Shown in pieces: positions 22,228 through 34,900 of a stretch of 64,000 bases of DNA. A model generated the notes under the pieces. It was not told where the DNA came from and ran no database searches. It saw nothing but the letters and a program-made list of their open reading frames with translations. The DNA lies in NCBI GenBank assembly GCA_033239525.1, contig BSYO01000033.1:7803501-7867500 (forward strand). Direction: 5' to 3'. Every line of letters begins with the position of its first letter. The stretch's first letter is position 1. Origin of the DNA: Nepenthes gracilis. Taxonomy: Eukaryota > Streptophyta > Magnoliopsida > Caryophyllales > Nepenthaceae. The position numbers and the translations under genes were made by a program.

Positions 22228-24146
22228 ATGGTGGTAGGTAATAATATGATTTACTTGAACGGTTCAAACTATGACTTTTGGTAGAATAAGATATTAGATC
22301 TACTATTTGTCAAGATGACACACTTTCTGGTGTTTGCTACTAAAAAACCTAAGGCAAAGACGGAGAAGGAAAGACATTTTGAGCACAAATAGGTCTATGG
22401 CTATATTTGACAGTTTGTAGATAACAATGTGTATAATCACATCGGAGTAAGACAAATGCCAAAATGCTATGGAAAAAGTTGGAGATGCTCTAAGCTTCCA
22501 AGACTGATAATAACAAGTTATTTCACTTGTTGAAATTAATGCATGTGAGATATAGGGATAGTTCGTCTATTGCTGACCACTTGAACGAGTTTCAAGGATG
22601 TGTGTACTAACTAAACGGCATGGACATTAAATTTGAAGACAAGGTGTTAGGCCTGTGGCTCCTGACAACCCTACCAAATTCATTGGAAGTGATAAGAATC
22701 ACCATCATTAACACTGCATTAAACGGCATTAGTAAAAGAAGTCATGCTGAACAAGAAAATGAGATGGCGGTCGTAAGAGATTTCCACCTCTCAACACTCC
22801 AAAGTGTTAGCGATTGAGTCATAGGGTAGAAGTAAGAGATGTGATTCTAAATCTAGAGAGAAGGGCCGTAATAAGTCCGATTGAGATATCAAAACCTCGA
22901 GTGCCATTATTATAGAAAGAAAGGCCATATTATAATGCACTACTATAAATGAAAGCGTAAAAATACAGAAAAGGAGAGCGAAGTCGAGAAGGGACGATAT
23001 GAGGAGAAGGCCTCGATTTCAGTCGTCACTGAAAAGTGATCACCTACTGACATGTGAGATGGACGGCATAGTTAATGTAGCCGAACAGGAGCTTGATTGG
23101 GTGGTAGACATTGGTGCATCCCTTCATGTCACGTCTTGAAGGGGACTTTTCACAACTTACACTCCAAGTGATTTTGGAGTGTTAATAAGGAGAAACAAAG
23201 AAATGTCCAGAGTGATCAGTTGTGGTGATGTGTCTCTTATCATCAACAATGGGACCCAACTATTGTTAAGGAACACTCGGCATGTCATAGATATTCGGAT
23301 GAATATAATCTTGGCGGGAAAACTTGATGATGAAGGCTTTTACAGTATCTTAGGTGAGGGGGCTTGTAAATTGACTAGATGATCTCTAATAGTTTCCCGC
23401 AAAAAGAAAGTATTCGGCCTATACGTGTTACAAGCCTCTACTATGATTGGAGAGGTAAACATTGCAATAAGTGAGGAGTTGTCAGATCTGTGGAACCATT
23501 TGTTGGGCCACATGAGTGAAAATGGGTTGAACCTGATCGAGAAATGTCTCATTTCAGGCGTAAAGTAGATCGGCCTGAGGACTTGTCCTCACTACATGAC
23601 CGGAAAGTAATGGCGGGTCCCGTTCTGTGGAGACTCATCTAACAAGAGGGTTGAATCGCTTGATCTAGTTCACTCTGATGTATGTTGACCATTCAAGGAG
23701 AAATCATCCAGAGGAGCACAGTACTTTGTCTCGTTCATTGATAATTGTTCGAAAAAGTTGTGGGTTTACCCGCTTAAGACAAAGGATCAAGTCATTAGAA
23801 TCTTTGAGCATTTTTATGCTCTTGTTGAACGATATATGGGAAAGAAATTAAAGTGCATCCGAATTGGCAAAGGCGGCAAATACATGCTCGGTATTCGCCA
23901 TCAGAAGATACCACCGAAGACGCCATAGCTAAATAGGGTAGCCTAGCATATGAATCGTATACTAATGAAAAGAGTCAGATGTGTACTCTCAAAAGTAAAG
24001 CTCTCTAGATAATTTTGGGCGGAAGTCTTGAGAATGGCAGCCCACATTATCAATAGATCGCCAAGTAGCCCACTAAATGGAGAGATTCCAGAAAGGATGT
24101 GGTCGGGGAAAGAATCGTCCTACGACCATCTATGGGTATTTGGGTG
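22228..24146 (+). pseudogene. Element A gag-protease-integrase remnant
   Basis: Starting at the ATG at 22228, the frame gives an L-N-G-S-N-Y-D-F-W gag start (family L-x-G-x-N-Y-x-x-W), then stops. Around 23095, D-W-V-V-D-I-G-A-S-L-H is a protease site in which the usual Ser/Thr of D-[ST]-G-A is Ile. The GAG-pre-integrase stretch has W-N-H-L-L-G-H-M-S-E. The integrase core shows H-S-D-V-C and F-I-D-N-C-S-K-K-L-W, and further on I-N-R-S-P-S-S-P-L. The frame is cut at the F-G-C codon by element B. It is non-functional. Confidence 0.88.
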
Positions 24147-25216
24147 TGAAAAAGCACGTTTCGGTGCTACCGTGTTTCGACCCCGTTAAAAGTATAGCGG
24201 AAGCAACAATAAATAATAAATTAAATATCCGATACACGTAAAGGATATTTAACTCTAGATGTAAACGGATCTAATAAGCATGCACGAATTAAATAATTAA
24301 GAGCAATAAAGATAAAGACTCAATTTTTTGGTGACGAAGTGAAAACTCGATACCCACGGTATCGAGAAAAACACTCTGGGCTTTAACGGCCAGGGAAGCA
24401 ATGCACTATGAAAATCAACTTACAACCCGGGTGGTAACGACGCGCTAACCTAGCCGACTTACTCCTGACACGTGATCCCTACCAAGGAACTCCTTGGATT
24501 TGCTCGCGGCAACGGAACCGGACACCTTTCGGTCTTCAAGCCACTCTTCCCTCTCGTGCCACTTGAATTACCAATCACGAACGAGTCTCCTTCTTCACGA
24601 ACCAAAGTCTCCAACAATGGTAGAAGGATAAAAGTTTGAATGGAGAAAGAAAAAGAAAAATGGTGAGAAAACTCTTTAAATCATGAAGCTCAAATAATGT
24701 CTTTTGGTTTTCTCAAGAGAAGCTAAAGCAATTAAAGCATGTAAAGCTTTCTTCTCAAGCTTTAATGGCTGCACCAGAATTTCAGAGAGGCTGTGGCGTG
24801 CTTAAGGTTTGAAGAAAAGAAGGTATGAATTTATAGTGGAGCCAAAAAACGCGTTCAAAAATCTGCCCGTTGGGCCGCCGCTCGAGCGGGGCTCGAGAGT
24901 GCGGCGAGCCGCCGTAGGGTTTCGGCAGAAACCCAGCGGGCGCTCAAGCGGGTGGAGGGCGAGCAGCAAGCGGGCGGCATTCTGGTTTATTGGCTCGAGC
25001 GGACAGAGAGCATGCAGCGAGCGGACCCCATTCTGGTTTATGTGCTCGAGCCGCTAGCGGGCACCAGGCGAGCGGGCGGTCCTTGGATGGGCTCGAGCCT
25101 GTGGAGGGCGGACCGAATGAATTTTAATAAATTTTAAACCGACAACCCACAACCCGACATCAATAAAATAATATATATGGTCACGGAATATGCCAATAAG
25201 ACAAATGTCTCTAACA
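24147..25216 (-). repeat. 3' LTR of element B
   Basis: In plus coordinates it runs from TGAAAAAGCACG to CTCTAACA, so in element orientation it reads TGTTAGAG...CTTTTTCA. It contains a GC-rich array with 51-bp-spaced units (ATTCTGG at 24979 and 25030, the complement of an AGAAT start) and a TATA box near 24828-24837 (minus). Confidence 0.93.
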
Positions 25217-25231
25217 ATCTCCCCCTTTGGC
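25217..25231 (-). other. Polypurine tract of element B
   Basis: On the minus strand a CCAAAGGGGGAGAT tract sits directly before the LTR. Further AGGGGGAG copies at 25550-25680 (minus) are typical of the repeated purine tracts of SIRE-type elements. Confidence 0.8.
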
Positions 25232-25664
25232 AATTCCGTGAAAAAACTAAAAAAAATAAATACAGAAATACAAGAAAATCACGGGTTTAGATACCACCGA
25301 GATAAAACCCGTGTACATGAAAACCTACGCCTAGTGACACAAAAAAAATACATAAAAAATGTAAATATCTATGGAGAGCTGCTGAGGTGATGTGATGAAA
25401 ACTTGTGGGAACAGCCTGTATACTTTAGTACCCTGGGCAAGCAAGGTTAGTAACAACAGGCAAAAACAATAATAACAATATAACAGCATGCATGGTACAT
25501 AAGCAGGAGACATAGGCAGCATGCAACAATATAAAAGACAACAATCCTCCCCCCTAACGAAAATAAACAGCTTGAACTAATATGCACATAACAAAACTCC
25601 CCCTAAAAAAATAATCCTCCCCCTTAGAAAAATGGGAGGCACCCCTAAGCTCCCCCTATCAAGC

Positions 25665-27502
25665 TCAAATCTCCCCCTTTTTGTCACGAATAGCTAAGGG
25701 GTAATTTAGCTTACTTTTCTTAATCCAGACTTGTCTCACGGAATGTATTTTTGCGTTCAACCTATTAACTTGTGCATCCAAATGCTGAAGGTAATCAACA
25801 AATTTATTCAATTTTAGCCCTGGTCTTTGGTTGTGCAAAAATTTCAAGGTGTAACACCGTGGACGAATGTGACCTATTTTTCCACACGCATGACAAGTAG
25901 GCACAAATTTAGGTATGGAAAAATTGTTCACAGCCTTGTGATTACCTAGATGAGATGAGCCAAATCTGTTATTCACACGTTGAGGCACGGCCTTGATGAC
26001 TTTGGGTGTGTGGGCATGATTATGTGAAATTTTTGTGGCGGGAATAAACACAGTTTTAGGTTCCACATCAATTTGTACAAAGTTTGCAACATACCCCAAA
26101 CCCTGTTTATTTCCACCTATTTTTTCCCAATCCAAGCATGTGATCTAATTTTGTGGACCCATCCAAGAATTGTTTTAAATCTTTTCTCGTGGCCTCCAGT
26201 TCAGATTCCAAGGTCGTGATTTGTTTAGAAGATGAGATTTTCAAATTCTCAAATTCTTGGCGTTTAGAATCAACCTTGGATTGTAGAGATATTTTTTCTT
26301 TTTCCAAATCAATGATCCTATTATTTAGGGTTCTATTTACTTTCTTAGCTTTCAAACATTCCCTAAATAATTTATCGTAAGCTTCTTGAAGGCCATCAAA
26401 TTCAGCTTCTGATTCGGCCTCAAAATCATCAGATCGATTAATGTTCTCTACAGAATTGTCACACATTGAGGTCATAAAGGCCATGTACTTGACCGGCCTA
26501 TTTTCAGAACATGTTTCACCCTCTTCTTCTTCGTCATCGCTTAGGGTCACATTAGCTTTAAAAGCTTGACCTTATTGGTGTTTAAGGTTTAGGCATTCAG
26601 CCCGATAGTGACCAAAACCTTTACACTCATGGCATTGGACTCCTTGGGAAGTTTTCGATTTGGGGTCCTTACTCTCACGTCGGTCTTTCTTCTCAAATTT
26701 ATGTGATCGTTTTAAGTCCACATCTAGTTTTTCTACGAAGAGTTATTTTTCTTTAAGAATTTTTTAAAATTCTTAACAAATAATGCAAAATCATCATCAC
26801 TACATGATTCTTCATCGGAGTCCCGATTTCGCACTTCCCTACTTGATTTTAAGGCAAGTGATTTTTGTTTCTTTGATTGAGGCAATGTGAGCTCATACGT
26901 TTGTAGGGATCCTACAAGTTCTTCTATTTTCAATTTATCTAAATCTTTACTTTCTTCAATGGCAGTAACTTTAGGTCTAAAGCGTTCAGGCAAAGATCGA
27001 AGAACTTTTCTAACAATCCTATTTTTCGGGATTCGTTCTCCTAAATTAAATGTAGAATTGACAATATCATTCAATTGAGCATAGAACTCATCGAAGGTCT
27101 CATCATCTTTCATTTTTATTTCTTCGAATCTAGTGGTGAGCATTTGTAATTTTAAATTTTTCACTAGTTTCGTGCCTTCGTGAGTAATTTCAAGAATGTC
27201 TCAAGCATCTTTAGAGGTCTCACATATTGAAATTCGTTTAAACTCATCGGGAGACACAGCCATGAAAATAGCATGCAACCCCTTACTATTCCAATTACAT
27301 GCATCAAGTTCCTCTTTGGTCCACGAAGATAGGCTTTTGGTTCGTTGCCCGAGGAACTAGTGGGTGGAGTCCACCCAACTTGGGTACTTGCCCAAACACG
27401 CTCATCAAGCGATTTTAGGAAGGCTCTCATCCGGACCTTCCAATAGGCATAGTTACTCCCATCAAAGAAGGGAGGAACGGAGAGTGATCCACTCGTATAC
27501 AT
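25665..27502 (-). pseudogene. Element B gag (two CCHC knuckles), frameshifted
   Basis: Minus-strand gag in four overlapping frames (27502-27164, 27164-26733, 26550-26107 and 26135-25665). The start has F-F-D-G-S-N-Y-A-Y-W-K-V-R-M, followed by a retrotransposon-gag stretch with F-D-E-F-Y-A-Q-L-N-D-I-V and L-P-E-R-F-R-P-K-V. The first knuckle (C-H-E-C-x4-H-x4-C) lies near 26610 and is followed by an acidic region and a coiled coil (26153-26400). The second is CHACGKIGHIRPRC near 25870. The frame then passes a V-W-I-K-K segment and ends in R-D-K-K-G-E-I. The same D-K-K-G-E ending closes the third coding region of element E, suggesting that deletion fused gag to the element's far 3' end. Confidence 0.88.
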
Positions 27503-27531
27503 CTAGATCGGGGGTCGCGGATCGGGGTAAG

Positions 27532-27545
27532 TCTTTGATACCAAT
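27532..27545 (-). other. Primer-binding site of element B
   Basis: On the minus strand TTGGTATCAAAGAC follows the LTR end, a Met-tRNA-type primer site. Confidence 0.75.
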
Positions 27546-28604
27546 TGAAAAAGCACGTTTCGGTGCTACCGTGTTTCGACCCCGTTAAAAGTATAGCGGA
27601 AGCAACAATAAATAATAAATTAAATATCCGATAAACGTAAAGGATATTTAACTCTAGATGTAAACGGATCTAATAAGCATGCACGAATTAAATAATTAAG
27701 AGCAATAAAGATAAAGACTCAATTTTTTTGGTGACGAAGTGAAAACTCGATACCCACGGTATCGAGAAAAATACTCCGGGCTTCAACGGCCAGGGAAGCA
27801 ATGCACTATAAAAATCAACTTACAGCCCGGGTAGTAACGACGCACTAACCTAGCCGACTTACTCCCGACACGTGATCCCTACCAAGGAACTCCTTGGATT
27901 TGCTCGCGGCAACGGAACCGGATACCTTTTGGTCTTCAAGCCACTCTTCCCTCTCGTGCCACTTGAATTGCCAATCACGAACGAGTCTCCTTCTTCACGA
28001 ACCAAAGTCTCCAACAATGGTTGAAGGATAAAAGTTTGAATGGAGAAAGAAAAAGAAAAATGGTGAGAAAACTCTTTAAATCATGAAGCTCAAATAATGT
28101 CTTTTGGTTTTCTCAAGAGAAGCTAAAGCAATTAAAGCATGTAAAGCTTTCTTCTCAAGCTTTAATGGCTGCACTGCACTTCGAGAGGTGTGGCGTGCTT
28201 AAGGTTTGAAGAAAAGAAAGTATGAATTTATAGTGGAGCCAAAAACGCGTTCAAAAATCTGCCCGTTGGGCCGCCGAGCGGGGCTCGAGAGTGCGAGCCG
28301 CCGTAGGGTTTCGGCAGAAACCCAGCCGGGCGCCAAGCGGGTGGAGGCGAGCAGCAAGCGGGCGGCATTCTGGTTTATTGGCTCGAGCGGACAGAGAGCA
28401 TGCAGCGAGCGGACCCCATTCTGGTTTATGTGCTCGAGCCGCTAGCGGGCACTAGGCGAGCGGGCGGTCCTTGGATGGGCTCGAGCGCGTGGAGGGCGGA
28501 CCGAATGAATTTTAATGAATTTTAAACCGACAATCCACAACCCGACATCAATAAAATAATACATATGGTCACGAAATATGCCAATAAGATAAATATCTCT
28601 AACA
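27546..28604 (-). repeat. 5' LTR of element B
   Basis: Almost identical to 24147-25216. Differences include short deletions in the GC-rich array (about 28270-28350) and scattered transitions. The array units recur 51 bp apart here too. Confidence 0.93.
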
Positions 28605-30589
28605 TGGTGCAAGGCCTTCATACACATCCCAATGAATAAAAGGACAAAGCTAAAGCCGAAGATAATGTAATGTGTCTTCATGGGCTATAGAGAAGACGAA
28701 TTGGGATACAAACTTTATAACCCAATTGAGAAAAAGTTTGTCAGATCAAGGATTGTAGTATTTATTGAAGATGAAACTATTGAAGACATTGGCAAGGAGA
28801 ATAAGATTGCGTATGACAACAGTCAGACTGAGAAGACAGGTGTTGAAACCATCCAACTGACACCTCTCCATTAGGAATTTGATGGTTAAGGTATGGCCAA
28901 GGAAGACAATGAAGAGACACTGATGCATGATGAGGATGAGGATGACGACACTCCTCATGACATTATTGAGCCGGCCGAGATCGTTCCTATCCGACGATCA
29001 TCAAGAGACTCATGGCTATCTGTTCGTCTGTCGGCCAATGAGTATGTATTACTAACTGATGGAGGAGAACTGGAAAACTTTAAAGAAGCTATAGAAGATG
29101 CGCATAATGTAGAATAGATGGAGGCCATGCAGGATGAGATGAATTCACTGCATGGGAACCATACCTTCGAGCTGATTTAGTTGTCAAAGGAGAAGAGAGC
29201 CCTAAAGAATAAGAGAGCCTTCTATCTGAAGACTGATGAAAATAGTTCACAACTCAAATATAAGGCAAAGTTGGTTGTGAAAAGTTTTAACCAGTGGAAG
29301 GGTATCAACTTTGACGAGATTCTCGCCCCGGTTGTAAAAATGTCTTCAATTTGTGTGGTGCTCCGATTAACCGTTGTTTTTGATTTAGAAGTTGAACAGT
29401 TAGACATCCGGACAGCATTCCTCCACGGTGATCTAGAAGAGGAGATTTACTTGGAGCAACTTGAGGGATTCTAAGTTAAAAGAAAGGAACGGCTGGTGAA
29501 TTGTCTGAGAAAAAGCTTGTACGGATTGAAGCAGGCTTCGCGTTAATGGTACAATAAGTTTGAGTTGGTTATGGTGGGCCAAGGCTACCGGAAGACTACT
29601 TTTGACCACTACGTCTTTGTATAGAGGTTCTCTAAAGATAATTTTGTTATTCTCTTACTCTATGTGGATGACATGTTAATAGTCGAACGGAATGTTGCTA
29701 GAATTGTCAAACTGAAGTAGCAATTTGGACAGTCCTTTGCCATGAAAGACTTAGGGCTAGCGAAGTCGATCCTAGGTATCAAGATATTTTGCGACCGTAA
29801 TGCAATGAAGTTGTAGCTATCCTAGGAGAGCTATATTGAGAAAATTTTTAACGTTTCAACATGAAAAAATCCAAATTGATGAGCACTCCGCTAGCCAGGC
29901 ACTTCAGATTGAGTAGTTGGCAATATCCATCCTCAGATGTAGAGAAAGCAAGTATGAGAGGCGTTATGTACTCGTCGGCCGTAGAAAGCCTAATGTACGC
30001 TATGGTTTATGCTAGACCGATTATGGCTCACATTGTTGGCACAATTAGCCAGTTTCCATTAAACCCTAGAAGAGAGTATTGGTCTATCGTAAAATGAACT
30101 TTGAGATATCTTTTGGGAACCTCCAAGATGCACTTGTGTTTCGGAGGCAACATGCCACACCTGGTCGGATATATTGATGTCGACATGGCAAATGACGTCG
30201 ACTCTAGAAAGTCCACTTTGAGGTACCTGGTTAAGTTCATGAGAAGAGCTGTTTCCTAGCAGTCAAAGTTGTAGAAATATGTTGCTTTGTCAACAATTGA
30301 GGCGGAGTTTATTACTGTGACAGAGGCCAGTAAGGAGATGTTTTGGATAAAAAAGTTCATCCGAAGACTTCATTTCAAATAAGAGAGGTATCAGGTACCT
30401 TGTGACAATCAAAGTACAATCTACCTCTGTAAGAACTCTTCATTCCACTTTAAATTAAAAGATACTGATATTCGATATCATTGGGTGAGAGACGTCATTA
30501 ACTCCGGATCACTGGAACTTGATAAAATTCGGACTAAGAAAAATGGGTCAGACATGATGACCAAGGTATTACCAAAGGAAAACTTTTAA
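28605..30589 (+). pseudogene. Element A integrase end, RT and RNase H remnant
   Basis: Resumes the A polyprotein after the nested insertion: C-K-A-F-I-H-I-P, then G-Y-K-L-Y-N-P-I-E-K-K-F-V-R-S-R. The RT shows A-P-V-V-K-M-S-S-I, Q-L-D-I-R-T-A-F-L-H-G, K-S-L-Y-G-L-K-Q-A-S-R and the catalytic Y-V-D-D (29660-29671). RNase H shows S-T-I-E-A-E-F and C-D-N-Q-S near 30290-30420. The reading ends at TAA 30587. At least a dozen in-frame stops disable it. Confidence 0.9.
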
Positions 30590-30649
30590 ACTTGTTGCAG
30601 TATTATTGGAATAACGAATATTGTTTTTCTTCTGCCGTGAGGAAAAGTT

Positions 30650-31487
30650 TGTTAGGATATGGGTCACTTTCGTGTGGGTTTAAATCCTATTGGTAGGATA
30701 ATGGGTCTTACTAAATATACATGGATATAATACTGAGGAAAAATATTATTGTATTCACTGAACAGCAGGAGGCTAGCCGGCTGAAAAGGAATTTGCCAAG
30801 TAGTAGAAGGCCAGCTAGCTGAGAAGGGACCAACAGAGCAGCAGGAAGCCGATCGACTGAGAAGGGGACCGGCCAACCAAACAGCAATGAGGTCGGCCTG
30901 CTGGAGAGGCTGGTCCAGGGCATTGATACAAAGGTCGAGGATGGTCTATTTGAAAAGTTGATAATTTGCAACTATTGTGCAGACAACTAACTTTGTAGAA
31001 GTAGAAAGCCGACTTTTAGAATTGGTAGTAAACTTTATAGAGTAGGTCAACTGTAAATTTTACGACTGAAAAGTAGCGCTGTAGAGTAGGTGTTAGATTT
31101 TGTAGGGCATGTCACAAATATGCAGAGTAAGCGTCGCTCGATGCATTTGTATATATATATATATATATATATGTTCATAGCTGAGCAGTTCTGTGTGTGG
31201 AGAGAGGCAAAGAGTGTGTAAACAAAGGAAGAAGTAGAGAAAAATAAAGAGTCGCCATTTTGCTATTGTTTCTATTCTTCAAGGTTTTTGTAACCAAATG
31301 GTTTTTGTAAGCAAATTTTTATAGTGAAATTTTTGTGAACTAAGTATCTCGTGATTTTTTTCCTTTTATTTAGAAGAAACTTTTTACGTAAAATTGTGTG
31401 TTATTCTTCTTTATTTCCGTTGTGAGCAATTGCTGTTATCGTTTTTCCTCTCAATTACACGATTGGACCGCACCCATTTTCCTTACA
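30650..31487 (+). repeat. 3' LTR of element A
   Basis: Matches 21376-22174 with many substitutions. It has an extended TA run at 31149-31172 and ends CCTTACA. It points toward SCC3 in the same orientation. Confidence 0.9.
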
Positions 31488-31928
31488 CTGTTCATCCCTT
31501 ATTGACAGTGGAGTCTAAATCGATTCATAAAAAAATAACAAGATTATGCAGACTAAATTATGAAGTGATACAAAGTTTATTTACAAAATTATGCAGTAAG
31601 GCGGTTTAGTAAAGAGGGACAAGGGAAAAAAAAAAAACGAACCCGGTTCAGCGTGGCTAGATGAAAACGGAGCTAGAAATGGCCTAGTAGCTCAATGAGA
31701 CACGAGTCATCATCTATGACGGTCACTCTCTGACCCTGAAGGATTCATAGTGCACAGTGGGAGTTTCTTCTGAAACTTGAAAGCTAGGGCCGCTTCATTT
31801 GGCGGGATTCTCTTTCCTCCCCAACCTCTCTTGCCAGTTTCTAGGGCAAAGCTTCAGTTGTCAGTTATTAATTAGGGTCTACAGACGAGCATTGTAAGTT
31901 CTACGTTGAGAGAGAGGAAGATTTGGCA
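31488..31928 (+). promoter_or_regulatory. SCC3 promoter and 5'UTR interval
   Basis: All non-LTR sequence upstream of the SCC3 start codon amounts to 441 bp. It contains an A-run (31627-31639) and a CT/GA-rich leader just before the ATG (AGAGAGAGGAAGATTTGGCA). No clear TATA box was seen, as is common for housekeeping genes. The transcription start cannot be placed from sequence. Confidence 0.5.
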
Positions 31929-34900
31929 ATGGTGGACGCAGCTGCGCCCTCGGAAGGATCAGCTCGTCGCTCAGTTATTTCTGTTCTTCGTCTCTCAAAA
32001 CAATCTTTCCATCTGTCTCTCTCTCGATATTTGACTCAATCTTTTCTTTGTTGATTTCGTATTTTTTCAGAAAAGGGCTAGGAATAGCAAATTAAATGCT
32101 TCGGATGAAGGTAATAATAACCGTGGTAGAGGAAGCGAACCTGGCGATCAGAGTCCTACTCGGCCGGACCGAGAAGATTCAGTTGGCGATTTCGAAGAAG
32201 AGGTCCGGCCTAAAGCTAAGCGTGGCCGACCAGCGGAGCCAGCCGCCAGAGGAATCGGCGGACAGAGCTTCATAGGTGTTTGCTTATGCTCCCATCAATT
32301 CGCGGTTCTTTTGAATTTGGGATTGTCTTTGAATCGTCTGGAGTAGAGTCTTCATGAAAATCAATTACTTAGGTCATTGGTAGTTTTGAAGTAAAATTTA
32401 CTTCACTGGGAACGAAATCGTGCTTATGGATTTTTGGCGACGATTCTACTGTTGCAAATTGTATACCAATCACTTGATGCTCTGGATTGAACCAAGCCTT
32501 CCTGTCAAATTTCTAGGGTCGATTACGAGAATTTCGATATTGACCTTGCTTAGCAAGTTTTATTTCTGTCTAATGTTTCAGCTTTATGATATGTTCTTAT
32601 TTTTTGGGTCTTAGTTTTTCTCGGGTTTCCTTGTTATTTATTTCCCCGGAGCCATTAACAGGAGTTTTGTTGAAAATGGCTCTGTCCTTCATGCCTTCAT
32701 TTGCCTACGAAGTGCTGAACTTCGATTTCGTTACTATTTGTAGTTTTTATGACTGGGAGTGGATTACCTATGATCCTTGTTTTCAGCTCTTGGAAAAATG
32801 TAAGTGATGATACATGGGGGTTTCTTGGGTTTTTTCTTCTTTCTTTCTTTAACAACAAAAAATAACTATAGTAGAAATCTTTTGAGAATATTGGTTGTGT
32901 AAAAAAATCCAAGTGATGATGGTTTCTATAGCCGAAAAAATTTGGAAGTTATTTTTTGTGGAGACCTATTTGAATGTGGTCGAAATGAATTAGTTGTCTT
33001 TTGGGATGTTTCACCTAATTGATAAAATCAAAATATGCTTCACAAAAAAATGGGGGATTATTTCTTTCATTTGCATATTGGTCCTTGCAGGGAAGATTAA
33101 TATTCTAGGTTTGCTTGAATGAAAAACAAAATGACACAAGCGTAGTAGGTTTCTCACTTTTATGTCCTTTTCCGTACTAGTTGCAGTGTTCTCCAAATTG
33201 GATGTATTATGATACAACTAAAAACTGACAGCCCTCTTGTGTGCTGTCAGAATATTAATTCATCTGAGCAAGCAATTAAATAATATTACAATACAAGGGC
33301 TCATTAGTGAAATAATCAAGTGATGCTTTCCTATTAAAAAATGGGCAACTTCATCAGCACATATCTTGCAAATTAATACTGAAGTTTTGTTTATTAATTC
33401 AATAAACTGCATATTGTCTGTTCTTTTACTAGACATGTTCATGGGTTCAATATCAAGTGAGGAAATTATTACTGGGAATTTTGAGTGAATGGTATCTAAA
33501 ATGCTCCAGCAGGAAAAACATCAGAAAGGGTTCAAAGAAAACTAATATCATCAGTATGTTTTCATTTGAAACATAAAATAATGATGCACTTCTTATGCAT
33601 GATCAGTCAATTCTTCTTGCACTTAGGTACTTAGCAGCCTCAATATAAAAGCATGTTGTGGACAATCAACGAGAAAAAGTGTGGCCAAGTGTATAAGGAT
33701 CTTGCATTGCAAGATGTGGGGATATTTAGATGTATGCAACTTTATTCAGGCTGTAGAGATGCTTGTTTTGTAGTTTAAACTCGTGGTTTGTAGATAATGG
33801 GACAACTTAATTTAAACTCGTGATTTGTAGATAATGGGACAACGCCATGTATCATTTGATTCGACTTGTATTTTTACATCTAGGATTCAGCTTGGATCAT
33901 TGATACTAAGAGGAATTGGACCATTATGTCAAGGAAAAGTTTGAATTAGAGGGAGAAGAAGAGTCAAAAATTGGAAAAAAATATCATTTGATTCGTTGAT
34001 CTTCAAAGAAAGAAATAAGAAAGTTCTGTCGTTGAGTGATAAATGGAAAATTCATGGAAAGTTACAACATTAACCATGTAATAGTGTACCTACATGCCTT
34101 CGTCGACGTTGTTTTTTGGCTGGACAACTGAGAACTAACTATCAAGAGTTTGGGTTATCTAGACATATACTTTGTGAAATGGTTTGTGCATGTTTGTTGC
34201 CGGGGGCAACAAGATCAAGTTGGTGAGAATGAAGATAGCCTTTCATGTCTAGGATCATGGTTATGCCAAAGGTTTATCTTTTTTGAAAATTGTGTGCAAT
34301 GCAAGGTTGGAACACATTATATTATTTGTGATACTAAACAACTAAAGAAAGAAAATAAAAAAATGGGGAGTTGATTGTTGCAGTTATAGAACTTTATTCC
34401 CCTAAAATGGAGCTTCATTTTGTGTCACATAGTGTAAGCTCAACATGTTATGGCAATCAGCAGGTAGATGCCACGCCATAAAACACGTCTTGATAATCAG
34501 CAAGTTCCATACTTATTAAAAAGAAGGGTGGGTCATGGCTGTTTTCGTCATGCTCCATCCTATAATCGGTTATTTATAAACTATTCCTCAGTCAAAACCA
34601 CATTTGAGGGGAACCGCGGATAAATTTCTTGTTTAAATCAATAGAGTACTTCAGGCATGGGCATCTCGACTAGGCTTGTAATATCAGAACAGGAACCAGC
34701 CATCATGGTCCAGTTGGAATGGGAGTGCCTCTGTTCAATTTAGTTCCTATATTGTTTACTACCTAAAATGACTGTCCTTGATGAAGAGACCAAAAATCAA
34801 AGAAAGGTATCTGATGCATGTAAACTATCATCTATAAAAATCGTATTCCCCCTTAACAACACATGGTTCTCTCCTTTTGGTTGTTTATGTTCTGTCTTGT

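Larger units (their letters stand above)
24147..28604 (-). mobile_element. Gag-only SIRE-type Copia element B, antisense, nested in A
   Basis: Two nearly identical LTRs (24147-25216 and 27546-28604 in plus coordinates) flank 2.3 kb of interior read on the minus strand. The primer site (27532-27545) abuts the right LTR and the polypurine tract abuts the left LTR (25217-25231), so the 5' LTR is the right-hand one. The interior codes only for gag with two zinc knuckles. Protease, integrase, RT and RNase H are absent. Flanks GGGTG (24142-24146) and TGGTG (28605-28609) look like a target-site duplication with one change. The LTRs differ by roughly two dozen sites by eye, making B the youngest element here. 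Confidence 0.9.
21376..31487 (+). mobile_element. Copia element A, Tork-like, degenerate, with nested insertion
   Basis: Bounded by two LTRs (21376-22174 and 30650-31487) beginning TGTT[GA]GGATAT and ending CCTTACA. Target-site duplication CTATT (21371-21375) / CTGTT (31488-31492) has one change. A Met-tRNA-type primer site follows the 5' LTR. The interior encodes gag, protease, integrase, reverse transcriptase and RNase H in Copia order, all broken by stops. Element B (24147-28604) sits inside the integrase region, and removing it restores continuity of the A reading frame. Without B, element A is about 5.65 kb. Its 3' LTR ends 441 bp before the SCC3 start codon. Confidence 0.92.
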
